This document shows positions 53,577 through 64,000 of a DNA stretch of 64,000 nt, one piece after another. Every line of letters begins with the position of its first letter. Within the stretch, counting starts at the first letter, position 1. Source of the DNA: Lautropia sp. (GTDB taxonomy: Bacteria; Pseudomonadota; Gammaproteobacteria; Burkholderiales; Burkholderiaceae_E). The position numbers and the translations under genes were made by a program. The notes below the pieces were generated by a model. The model was given only the letters and a program-made list of their open reading frames with translations. It was not told the DNA's origin and did not search any database. The stretch is from NCBI GenBank assembly GCA_030527825.1, contig JAUNAC010000001.1, positions 1,203,464 to 1,267,463 on the forward strand. The letters run 5' to 3'.

Positions 53577-54226
53577 TGCCCACAACAAAAGACACTGTTT
53601 CCTGGTGCGCGTTGTGCTTAGTAAAATCATTTATCGATCCGGATAACAACACCACATATCAAACAAAGACCTGAGGTGCCCTGATTCATGCCAGCTTATA
53701 TCCGTTTGCTTATGTTTGCGTGGCAGGTCTGATGATTTCTTATGCGCCTCCTCCCGGGTGTGGTCTCTGGTGCAATAACCCCATGGAGACTCCCTGACCT
53801 GCATTATGGTTGGTGTCTCCCAGAAATCAATCTGTCCGTTACGACGTGTCGCGTGGGATCGACAGGGGGGTATGGTGAGGGCAGGGCGGTTTTACTGAAG
53901 CATCCATGGAACGAAGTTGTCCACGGGAATATAGATGTGTAGTGTTCGTGGATTTTATCGAACGGATCTGAGTCGTAAAGGATTCGGGAATGGTAATGGC
54001 AACTACTCGGCGGAATCGATAGGGGTATCGAAATCGTCAGTCTGCGTGCGTAATGTTGAACGGATTAGTGCAGCTACACATTGCCGAATAGAATACTTGA
54101 AGCAATCAATCCAATCCCCTACCCTGTAGGAGACAAATTTGCCGGGTTCGGTCGCTTTTGGTCGCCAGTTAGAAAATTTTGCACTATCCTGTCGTTCTTT
54201 ACAAATCATCCGACCGGCCTCACTCC
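53577..54226. other. 650-bp spacer at the left edge of the restriction island
   Basis: No convincing gene in either strand; the short open frames lack ribosome sites and family-like sequence. It must contain the pnuC-side promoter and the island promoter. I recognise no tRNA end, integrase or direct repeat here that would mark an attachment site. Confidence 0.45.
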
Positions 54227-54430
54227 ATGCTCAAGAACATCAGCGAAAGCGGAATCCTGTCGATCAAGGATGTCGCCGAGTACCTGAAGGTCACAGAGTA
54301 GACGATCTATCGGCTCGCGGCAGTCAAGAAAATACCGGCCTTCAAGGTTGGTGGAGTATGGTGCTTCTGGGAGACGGACATTGACGGCTGGATAGTTGAT
54401 CAGTCGAAGAAGGTGGAGGGAACCGATTGA
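54227..54430 (+). pseudogene. AlpA/excisionase-type HTH DNA-binding protein, interrupted by TAG
   Basis: Reading through one stop gives 67 residues: ISESGILSIKDVAEYLKVTE, then TAG (54299-54301) at codon 25, then TIYRLAAVKKIPAFKVGGVWCFWETDIDGWI. This is the excisionase-family/MerR-like HTH_17 pattern, in which the stop position is normally Gln, Lys or Arg inside the recognition helix. The 3' end overlaps the TTG start of the helicase gene, with GGAGGG serving that start, so this was the first gene of the restriction operon and probably its regulator. With the stop in place only 24 residues are made. Confidence 0.7.
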
Positions 54431-57357
54431 TTTCTGCCTACCATGCCAAGTACTACGCCCATGAATTGACATGGCGGAACGCTTCCAATGGCGTAGATCG
54501 CCTCTCCCAATCGCTATTCGATGCAAGCGTAGATTTGAACCCGCATCAGATTGAGGCGGCGCTGTTCGCACTTCGAAACCCGTTGCAGGAAGGCGTACTG
54601 CTGGCTGATGAGGTGGGGTTGGGCAAAACCATTGAGGCCGCGCTGGTGGTTTGCCAGTACTGGGCAGAGCGCCGCCGTCGGCTCCTGGTCATATGCCCGG
54701 CTAGTCTGCGCAAGCAATGGGTGCAAGAGCTGCAAGACAGGTTCGCTGTGCCAGCCGCTGTAGTGGATGCTGTCTCTCTGCGTAAGCAGTCCGCAGGCGA
54801 CATGCTCGCCACCCTGCAACGGCTGGTTGGCAAGGCAGTCGGCATTATGTCTTACCAGTTTTCCGCCAAGCTGGAAGCTGAGCTGCGTGCCGTGCCATGA
54901 GATGTGGTGGTCATCGACGAAGCGCACAAGTTGCGCAATGCGCACCGCGCTAGCAATCGCACTGGGCAGGCGATCAAGCGCGCACTGCAAGGCCGCAAGA
55001 AGCTGCTGCTCACCGCCACGCCGCTGCAGAACTCGTTGATGGAGCTGTACGGCTTTTCCACGCTGATCGACGAGCACATGTTTGGCGACGAAACCGCTTT
55101 CCGCAAGCAGTTCATGAACAGCGGCACCAGCATGGATGAGTTGCGAGAGCGCATCACCAGCTTTGCCAAGCGCACCTTGCGCCGCGATGTGTTGGAGTAC
55201 ATCAAGTACACTGAGCGAAAGGCCCTCACCCAGCCTTTCAATCCAACCGACGACGAACAGGCGCTCTACGAACGCATCTCGGCCTTCCTGCAGAAGGAGG
55301 ATTCCTACGCCCTGCCCAAGCAGCAGCGCCATCTCACGACGCTGATCCTGCGCAAGCTGCTCGCTTCCAGCTCGCACGCCGTGGCGGCGACGCTGATGAC
55401 CATCCGCGAACGGCTGCAAGGCTTGTTGGCGGCGGGCGCGAAGGAGGGAGACGGCAGCGAACTGATCGAGCAACTCATCGCCGAAGACGATCTGGAGCAG
55501 GACTACCTGGAAGAAGAGGATGCCAGCGAGGATGAAGAGGCAGCCAGCGATACCGCGCCATCAACGGCGGATGCCACCCAGCCGGGATCAGGCAAGGACG
55601 CCAACGCCGTCCATGCCGCCATCACCGCCGAAATCGCGGAGCTGACCGCGTTCGTCGATGCCGCGCAAGCGCTGCAAACCGACACCAAGGCACAGGCGTT
55701 ACTCAAGGCGCTCAGCCTAGGCTTTGGCAAGATGGCCGAGCTGCGTGCGCCACGTAAGGCCATCATCTTCACGGAATCCAAGCGCACTCAGGAGTGCCTG
55801 CACCGCTTCCTTTCCTCCAACGGCCACGCGGGCAAGCTGGTTCTGTTCAGCGGCACCAACAATCATGAAGACTCCACCGCTATCTACCAGCGCTGGCCGG
55901 AAGAGTACAAAGGCACGGATCGCGTCACCGGCTCGCCGCAAGTTGATCGCCGCACCGCGCTGATCGACCACTTCCGCAAGGACGACGGCACCGGCGCGGA
56001 AATCATGATCGCCACCGAAGCGGCGGCCGAAGGTGTCAACCAGCAGTTCTGCGCGCTGATCATCAACTATGACCTGCCATGGAACCCGCAGCGCGTCGAG
56101 CAGCGCATTGGCCGCTGCCACCGCTACGGCCAGCGTTTCGATGTGGTGGTCATCAACTTCCTCAACACCCGCAACCAGGCCGACCAGCGTGTGCTGGAAC
56201 TGCTCACAGAGAAATTCAACCTGTTCTCTGGCGTGTTTGGCGCAAGCGATGAAGTGCTGGGCCGCATTGAGGGTGGCCTCGATTTTGAAAAACGCATCCT
56301 CCAGATTTATGACACCTGTCGTCAACCCGAGCAGATCGAAGCCGCCTTCAATGCCCTGCAAGCGGAGCTGGAAGAAGTCATTGCCGACAGAATCAAAGGC
56401 ACCTAGTCCCAGCTGCTGGAGAATTTTGACGAGGATGTTCACGACCGGCTCAAGCTTCGTCTGCAGGACGCCGAGGCACGTCTCGACAAGCTGGGGCGCT
56501 GGTTCTGGGGCGTCACTGGCTATGCGCTCAATGACCGCGCACGCTTCGACGAGCGGTCCTACGCGTTCTCATTGATCACGCCGCCAACTGGTATAGTCAC
56601 TGGCCGCTACCAGCTCATTCGTGGTGCGGCGCAGCCGGACATGCTGGCGCACGCCTACCGCCTCAGCCACCCGCTGGGGGAATGGAGCATTGATACCAGC
56701 CTGAAGGCGGCAACGCCCGTCGCCACCTTGAAGCTCGACTACAGAAAACACGGCGCACGGGTCTCCGTCATCGAGAGACCGCGCGGCATGTCCGGCTGGC
56801 TGACGCTAGCCCGGCTGGAAGTCAGCACCTTCGAGACTACCGAGGCGCTGCTGTTCTCCGGCCTTACTGACGATGGGCAGGTGTTGGATCAGGAAGCCTG
56901 CGAAAAGCTGATGGCCATTCCAGCAGCAGGCAAACCCACTCCTTTGAGCACCGCCGTGCCCGAAGTACTGCTGGCCAACAGCCAGCGTGCGGTCGCAGCC
57001 ACCATTGCCCAGATACTGGAAGCCAACCAGCGTCTCTTCAATGAAGAACGGGACAAACTGGAGCGCTGGGCCGACGACAAGCTGCTGGCCGCAGAAGAAG
57101 CCCTGAAAAACACCAAGGCACGCATTGCACAGTTGAAGCGCGACGTCCGCAAGGCTGTCACCTTGCAGGAGCAGGCGGGTATCCAGCGCGAACGGTCCGA
57201 ATTGGAGCGCAAGCAGCGCCGCCTGCGACAGGAAATCTTCACTGTCGAGGACGAGATCATCGCCAAGCGTGACGAACTCATCGCATCGCTCCAGCGGCGG
57301 CTGCAAGAAAAAACATACAGCGAAACCTTGTTCAGCATCCGCTGGGAGCTCGCCTGA
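54427..57357 (+). pseudogene. SNF2-type helicase of a restriction island, two in-frame stops
   Basis: 976 residues if read through. N-terminal DExx box: DEVGLGKT (61-68), WVQELQDRF, DEAH at 164-167 and LLTATPLQNSL; an acidic insert (about 360-395); helicase C with FTESKRTQECL, EGVNQQF and QRVEQRIGRCHRYGQ; a coiled-coil C-terminus (about 830-970). TGA at 54898-54900 (codon 158, six codons before DEAH, where homologues have Trp or Arg) and TAG at 56404-56406 (codon 660) interrupt it. The frame is otherwise continuous, with no indels. TTG 54427 chosen for GGAGGG seven bases upstream and overlap with the HTH gene. Probably loads or translocates for the adjacent Mod/Res proteins. Confidence 0.8.
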
Positions 57358-57401
57358 GCCATATTAATCACAAATCAGAATCATCGAGATTAGGGCACTC
57401 C

Positions 57402-60400
57402 ATGACCAACAAACACAATCCTAAATTTCAGGCGCTTGTTGCCAAACTGCGCGAGATTTTCCAGATCGACCGCCCAGAGCTGGATTTCGGTATCTACCGA
57501 ATCCTCAACGCTCGCGCGGGTGAGATTAGCGACTACCTGCAAAACCGGCTCGCCGAGAAGGTGGGGGCAGCCCTCTTCGCAGGCAGTGCCGAAAGCAGCA
57601 AGCAACTGCAGGTCGAATTGTAGGAGGCCGAAAAGAACGCCCAAGCCTTGGGCGTGAGCCCCGATGCCGTGCCCAAGGTGCAGGAACTACGCGCCAAGCT
57701 GAAGGAGGCAGCCGCAGGCATCAGCGAGCACGAGAACGCCGTTTTCTCGCACCTGATGACCTTCTTCTCCCGCTATTACGAGCAAGGCGATTTCATCAGC
57801 CAGCGCCGCTACAAGGGTGACACCTACGCCATCCCTTACGCGGGCGAAGAAGTGATATTGCATTGGGCCAACAAGGATCAGTACTACACCAAGAGCGGTG
57901 AAAACTTTAGCAACTATAGCTTCAAGCTGAAAGATGGCCGCACGGTGCATTTCCGCCTCGTCTCCGCCGACACCGCCAAGGACAACGACAAGGAACGTCG
58001 ATTTGCGCTGGTGCAGCACAAGACCGTCACCCGTGTGGATGACAGCGGCGATGAATACCAAGAAGAACTGCTGCCGGTGGAAGAAGTGACCACCGCCGAT
58101 GGTGGCAAAGAACTCATCATTCGCTTTGAATACGCAGCCCAGCCCAAAGGCACCAAGCAAGACAAGCTGGTGGCCGATGCCGTGGCCACCGTGCTGAATG
58201 ATGCTGCCGTGAAGGCGCGGTGGTTGGCCTTGGGCAACCGTGCGCCCACCGAGAAGAACCCGCAGCGCACCATGCTGGAAAAGCACCTCACCAACTACAC
58301 CACCAAGAACACAGCGGACTACTTCATCCATAAAGACTTGGGCGGCTTTCTCCGCCGTGAGCTGGACTTCTACATCAAGAACGAAGTGATGCATCTGGAT
58401 GATGTGCAGAACGCAGGCGCGTTCGCTGACATCGAAAAGAGCCTGCGCATGATCCAGTGCCTGCGCGCCATCGTGTTGGAGCTGATTACGTTCTTAGCCC
58501 AGTTGGAAGACTTCCAGAAGAGGCTGTGGCTGAAAAAGAAGTTTGTTGTCTCCAGCCACTACTGCATCACGCTGGATCGATTGCCGGAGGCGCTCTATAA
58601 AGATGTTGCGGCAAATGAAAAGCAGTGGCAGCAGTGGCACAGACTTGGAATGCGAGCCACGAAAACACCGGGTTCCATCGATGACTTGATGGCACACCGG
58701 CATCTGATGATTGATACATCGCTCTTTCAAGAACCCTTCCGAGCGAAATTACTAAGCGAGATCGCGGACATTGAATCAACGACCAGTGGTGTTGTTATTT
58801 ATGGGGACAATTTTCAAGCAATAAATCTAATATCTGAAAAATACAAGAGGCAAATCAACTACATATATATTGACCCACCGTACAACACAACCGACAACGC
58901 ATTCGCATACAAGAATCAATACAAGCATTCGTTGTGGGCATCACTCATTTACAATCGCATTTCAAAGTCGTACCCGCTTATCTCCGAGGACGGCGTCTGC
59001 GTCGTTGCAATTGATGACAACGAGTCCGGGATTTTGCGCGAAATCTTAGGGCAAGTTTTCGGCGGAGATAACTATGTATCTACCGTTGCAATCGAGGTCA
59101 ACCCAGCAGGCCAAAATCTTCGCCCAAATACCCCAGCGCGATCACATGATTACTTTCATGTATATGCAAAGAACATCGATAAGATGGATATGTTGCTTCG
59201 TGGCCTCACGCCAGAGGAAGAGAAGGCTTATAAGGAGCAAGATGCAGACGGCTTTTACCCTTGGGACAACCTGCGGCGAAGAGGTGGCAATTCACGACCA
59301 TCAGATCGGCCCAAACAGTACTTTCCTCTCTATGCCTCACTTGCACAAAAGAAGGTCAGCATAGAGCCATTCGAAGGGTGCGAAGAGGTTTGGCCAATTG
59401 ATCCTAAGGGGGAAAAGAGAATTTGGCGTGTCAACAAGGATGGCGCGGCTAGGTTTATCGAATCCGGGGATATTTCTGTTCTCTAGAATGCTGGACGATT
59501 TGAACTCGTTAAGAAGACCAGAAAACCAGAAGGGAAAAAGCCAAAAACTCTTTGGTGCGAATCCATCTATTCGGCTACTACCTACGGCACCAAGTTGCTG
59601 ATTGACATTATTGGCGAGCAGATGTTTAGTTATCCTAAAGCATTGGGTCTTGTGACTGACGCCTTGAGTTACTGGCTTCCTGCCGATGGAATGGTTCTCG
59701 ACTACTTTGCAGGCTCAGGAACAACAGCCCACGCCGCTATCGCTTTGAACAGAAATGATGGAGGTTCACGCAGATATGTAGTTGTTGAGCAGGGCGAATA
59801 TTTTGAGACTGTGCTGAAGCCGCGCATCCAAAAAGTGGTCTATTCACCCGAATGGAAATCTGGTAAACCTGTCTCCCATGGTTCTGGCATCTCCCACTGC
59901 TTTAAAGTCCTAAAGCTCGAAAGTTACGAAGACACCCTGAACAACCTGCAGCTGCATCGCTGTGCCGCGCAGGGCGATCTGTTGGACACCCTGCCGCAAG
60001 AGGCCAAGGACGACTACCTGCTCCACTACATGCTGGACGTGGAGAGCCGAGGATCGTTGCTGTCGGTGGAGGACTTCAAGAAGCCCTTTGACTATCGCCT
60101 GAATATCGCTGTGGATTCGGCAGGAGCCCTCGAAGCAAGCAAAATCGACTTGGTCGAAACCTTCAATTATTTGATCGGCCTGAGGGTAAAGCACATCGAT
60201 GCGCATCCTGAGCGCGGTTTTGTTTCTGTCACTGGAACCCTGCCTAGCAATGAGACCTGCCTCGTGCTGTGGCGCGACTGTGATGTGCTGGATTACGAAG
60301 GCGTTGCCAAGATCTGTGACAAACTGGCCATCAACCCGGCGGACAACGAGTTCGATGTGGTTTACATCAACGGCGACCATAACATTCCCACCGTGCTGAC

Positions 60401-60497
60401 GCAGACGGTCGAGGAAGGCGGTGCGACCCGAGTGCTCAAGCTGCGCCAGATCGAGCCTGAGTTTTTGGAACGCATGTTCTCAGTGGAGGATGTGTGA
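57402..60497 (+). pseudogene. Type III-like DNA adenine methyltransferase (Mod), two in-frame TAG codons
   Basis: 1031 residues if read through. The N-terminal domain (LREIFQIDRPELDFGIYRILN) is typical of large Mod-like proteins. Catalytic motif IV YIDPPYNT (Asp491-Tyr494) precedes SAM motif DYFAGSGTTAHA (767-778), the beta-class order with the target-recognition region between. TAG at 57621-57623 (codon 74) and at 59484-59486 (codon 695, inside the recognition region) break it; no indels are seen. DNA from about 58700 to 59930 is much more AT-rich than the flanks, suggesting the catalytic/recognition block was exchanged. The stop overlaps the res start by one base. Confidence 0.8.
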
Positions 60498-63400
60498 TGG
60501 CACGCACCCGCAAGAACACCGCCGCCGCTGGCGGCGCAACGGCTACCCGCAGCAGCGGCAAGAAACGCAGCTTCCATCGGGAGCTGGTGCTCAACCGCTG
60601 GGTGCTGGTTTTTTCCAGGACGGCACGCTGGCTTCGCTCAAGATGCGGCTGAGCGATGACCGCTTCGAGGGCATCGACGAGGACGGCCAGACCAAGTTCT
60701 TCCACGAGCTGATCCGAGGACTGTTCGCCCCCAACAAGGTGCCCGAGGCCATTCTCCGTCGATACGATCTGAATGTGGTTGCCCACTGGCAGGCCATCAC
60801 ATCCCATCGCAACAAGCTGGAAGGCTTTGATCTGAAGATGAAGTACTTCCAGTACCTCTCCCTGCTGTTCGCCGAGCTGTATCTGGACTGGTATTTCAAC
60901 CACCGCCAGGAGCTGCTCGACGGCTTGAACGAGGAGATGGTGCGCTACCGCGCCGAAACAGGCGCGGAGCCATTCCGCGACTTCGAATCGGACGACCTGA
61001 ACAAGATCGCGTTCTGGAACGCCACCGGCAGCGGCAAGACATTGCTGCTGCACGTCAACATCCGGCAGTACCTGCACTACTTTCAGGCCGGGCGCGGTGG
61101 TCACTACCCCAGCAAGATCATCCTGCTCACCCCCAACGAAGAATTGAGCCGCCAGCATCTGGAGGAGTTGCATCTGTCCGGCTTCGGTTTCTCGCAGTTC
61201 TTCAACAAGGCGCAGACCCCGGCGCGCGGCACCATCGAGATCATCGACATCAACAAGCTGGGTGATGAGATGGGCGACAAGACCGTCGCCGTGGACGCCT
61301 TCGAGGGCAACAACCTCGTGCTGGTGGATGAGGGCCACCGTGGTACGGGCACGGCGGCGGGCGCGTGGATGACTCGGCGTGATGCACTGGTGCGTGGCGG
61401 CTTTGCCTTTGAGTATTCGGCCACTTTCGGGCAGGCTGTGGCCAACGGCATGACGGTGGCGCAGGCGGAGGAAGACATCCAGAAGAAGCGCGCCAAGATG
61501 CTGTTCAACACCACCAGCCTGCGCAGTCTGGATGACGAGCAGAAGGCGCAACTTGCCCTGACCGCCGAGGACAAACGCCGCGCGCGCATCACTGCTACCC
61601 GTGAGATTTACGCCAAGTGCATCCTGTTCGACTACTCGTACAAGTTCTTCTATGAGGACGGCTACGGTAAGGAGTCGCTGATCCTCAACATGAATGGCGA
61701 GGCCTACGAGCAGGCGGATAACGCGCGCAAGTATTTCACCGCCTGCCTGCTGGCCTACTACCAGCAGCTCTGGCTGTGGAGTACGCACAGCTCGGCGCTT
61801 GCCGACTTCAACATCGAAAAACCGCTGTGGGTGTTCGTGGGTAACACGGTGTCGGACAAAGAGTCGGACATTCTGGATGTGGTGAAATTCCTTGCGTCCT
61901 TCCTCAACAACGACGCACAGATCAAGACTTGGCTGGCCGACATGATTGCCGACCGCGCACAGATACTGGACGCCAAGGGCAACAACATCTTCAGCGGGCG
62001 TTTCACCCCCCTGATGGGCTTCAGCGGTCGCATGGATGAGCTGTACGTCGACATCCTGCTGCGCGTGTTCAATGCCTCGGCCCGTCAGCGCTTGAAGCTG
62101 GTCAACATCAAGAGCAGCAAGGGTGAGCTAGCGTTGCGGGTGGGCGATGCAGAGCCCTTCGGCCTCATTAACATCGGTGACGACAAGAACTTCTTCAGGA
62201 TGGCCGAGGCCGCCGAAGCCTTTGATAGCGAACGCGACGACTTTGGCGGCGCACTGTTTGGCACGCTGAACAACAAGGACAGCTGCCTCAACGTGCTGAT
62301 CGGATCGCGTAAGTTCACGGAAGGCTGGAGCAGTTGGCGCGTGTCCACGATGGGCCTGCTGAACATGGGGCAGGGTGAAGGTTCGCAGATCATCCAGTTA
62401 TTTGGGCGCGGGGTGCGCCTCAAGGGCAAGGACTTCTCGCTCAAGCGCACCTTGCCCCAAGACAGGCCCAAGGGCGTGCATCTGGACAAACTGGAGACGC
62501 TGAACATCTTCGGCGTGCGCGCCAGTTATATGGCCACGTTCAAAGACTACCTGCGCGAGGAGGGCGTCTCGCCCAGCGATGAAATGCTGGTGCTGGACTT
62601 CCCGACACGGGCCAACCTGCCCAAGAGCAATCTCAAGACATTGGCGCTGAAGGATGGCTACAAGGACAACCAAAAGCAAGGTTTCAAGCGCACGCACTTC
62701 CCGTGGCTGTATGAAATTCCCGAACAGTTCCAAGGCAGGATCAAGTCGCCGCACATTGTGCTCGACCTGTACCCGCGTGTTGAGGCGCTGTCCAGCAAGA
62801 ACAAGGGCACGGTTCCCATGACTGAAGCACGCAACAAGGGCAAGCTGAATCAGACGCTGTTCTCGGTTTTCAATTGGGATCGCATCTATCTGGCCTTACA
62901 GGATTACAAGTTGCAGCGCAGTTGGAGCAACCCGCGGCTGGAACGACAGAAGTTGATTAATTTCTGCGCCGGCACGCAGGACTGGTACACACTGTTCATT
63001 CCGGAAACGGAGCTGAACGTGAAGACCTTCGCCGACATTTGCAAGCAGGAAGACATCCTGATCCGGTTACTGACGGACTATACCGACCGTTTCTACAAGG
63101 CATTGAAGACGGGCTACGAAGGTCAGTTCTACGACATCACCCATATCGATGAAGAGCACGGGTCGATGCTTAAGCTGTACCATTTCGAGATCGAAAACAG
63201 CGACGAGGGACTGGAATACCAGAAGAAACTGGAAGTGCTGAAGAAGCTGGTAGCCGACGGCGAGATCGGCGAGGCCAGCCAATGGAACGCACCACACATG
63301 GTCGCCATCAGCTTCAACCGTCACTTGTACTATCCCCTGCTTGCATTGGCGGACAAGGATGCAGTGCCGCTGAAACTGCGTCCGTTGGCTTTTGACGCGC

Positions 63401-63882
63401 CGAGCGAATGGGATTTTGTCCGGGATCTGGAGACGTTCTACAACTCCAGCGAAGGCAAGGAAGCGATTGGCCCGCGCAGTCTGTATCTGCTTCGCAACGC
63501 GGATCGGGAAGAGAAAGGCCTGGGTTTCGCGCTGGCAGGTAACTTCTACCCGGACTTTCTGCTGTGGCTGGTGGACGATATCAGCGGCAAGCAGTGGTTA
63601 ACCTTTGTTGATCCGAAGGGGCTGCGCAATCTCGACCTGTCGCACCCCAAGCTGAGGCTGTACAAGGAGGTAAAGATATTGGAGGCAACCCTGGCTGAGC
63701 GAGCGCAGGCAGGGGAAGCATCGCTTGTCTTGAATGCCTTTGTGTTGTCGCCGACGAAATTTGCTGATCTGCTGAACGTAGGCGATTCGACGAAGAAGGC
63801 GGATTTGGAGAGACGCCACGTCTTATTCATGGAGGATGGCGCTGATACCTACCTGAAGAAGCTATTTTCCGCGTTGATGTGA
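60497..63882 (+). pseudogene. Type III-like restriction helicase-nuclease (Res), frameshift near the N-terminus
   Basis: About 1128 residues after correction. ATG 60497 overlaps the mod stop (TGATG). The first 36 or so codons (ARTRKNTAAAGG..RSFHRELVLNRWVL) must shift by -1 at the T6 run around 60610 to enter the long frame FFQDGTLASLKMRLSDD. Then come Walker A ATGSGKT (about 175), DEGH box (about 276), motif VI QLFGRGVRLKG (about 636) and a PD-(D/E)xK nuclease, PDF (about 1018) with FVDPKG (about 1037). Beyond the shift the frame is intact. Read as it stands, the product starts out of frame and would not contain the helicase. Confidence 0.78.
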
Positions 63883-64000
63883 GAGGACTCTAACTTTCGA
63901 TGAGATGAACCGCCGATCGATTGGCTGTCCTGTTTCCGGTTCGTTGGAATCGGCTTGCCAGGCCCCCGTCGTATGGCCGTGGATTGGCGCAGAAAACCTG

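Noticed and set aside
53326-53700. Possible NAD- or vitamin-sensing riboswitch before pnuC
   Set aside because: I could not recognise any known aptamer core; the interpretable feature there is the coupled small ORF.
53742-54129. Two short rightward ORFs left of the restriction island
   Set aside because: No ribosome sites and no protein-family resemblance; treated as non-coding spacer.
60436-61788. Leftward 450-codon frame opposite res
   Set aside because: Antisense to conserved helicase motifs; no independent evidence.
54227-63882. Assignment of the island to DISARM or BREX
   Set aside because: There is an SNF2 helicase and a methyltransferase, but no DUF1998, PLD, PglZ or BrxC-like genes; the Mod/Res pair fits a type III-like system with an added helicase better.
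1-64000. tRNA genes, rRNA genes or CRISPR repeats
   Set aside because: None was recognised by eye; a dedicated RNA scan would be needed to exclude a short tRNA fragment.

Overview
The window looks like a chromosomal segment of a moderately GC-rich betaproteobacterium, most likely Burkholderiales/Alcaligenaceae-like. The evidence is System I cytochrome c maturation genes, a GabR/TauR-type taurine regulon with a TRAP transporter, an LPS or capsule export locus, and TonB receptors. The genus cannot be fixed from the sequence alone. About 40 protein genes are present. I recognised no rRNA, tRNA or CRISPR array.

Layout. 1-358 is the start of srkA (leftward, cut by the window edge). 499-7713 is a leftward cytochrome c maturation operon in the order ccmI-A-B-C-D-E-F-G-H, mostly with overlapping start/stop codons; ccmH carries an in-frame 66-bp-period duplication. 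7819-12782 is a leftward type I secretion operon (TolC-like channel, ABC exporter with a degenerate C39-like domain, HlyD adaptor) with no visible secreted substrate. 13220-14749 is a FAD-linked 2-hydroxyacid dehydrogenase-like gene. 15083-26344 is a rightward polysaccharide locus: Wzm/Wzt exporter, a methyltransferase with a coiled-coil tail, a large methyltransferase/double GT2 protein, and two DUF2142-like membrane proteins in AT-richer DNA. It is followed by leftward GT2 genes and manC (26437-30715).

30840-46152 is a nearly complete taurine dissimilation region. TRAP transporter TauKLM imports taurine, TauXY oxidises it to sulfoacetaldehyde, Xsc converts that to acetyl phosphate plus sulfite, Pta makes acetyl-CoA, and TauZ probably exports the sulfur anion. 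An IclR regulator and the PLP-dependent MocR regulator TauR flank the genes. A CobS/CobT-like AAA+/VWA pair without CobN sits inside the cluster. A shared 16-bp near-palindrome lies just downstream of predicted promoters of both xsc and tauZ.

46262-53476 holds an EamA transporter, two TonB-dependent siderophore-type receptors (the second preceded by a good Fur-box candidate), a 30-bp perfect palindrome acting as a likely terminator, and pnuC. A small coupled ORF upstream of pnuC is readable only through a -1 shift at an A7 tract. 54227-63882 is a restriction-modification island: an AlpA/excisionase-like HTH gene, an SNF2 helicase, a type III-like Mod methyltransferase and a Res helicase-nuclease. 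All four are interrupted, by five in-frame stops (four of them TAG) and one frameshift in a T6 run, while the reading frames are otherwise intact. This is either a recently inactivated defence island or one needing recoding.
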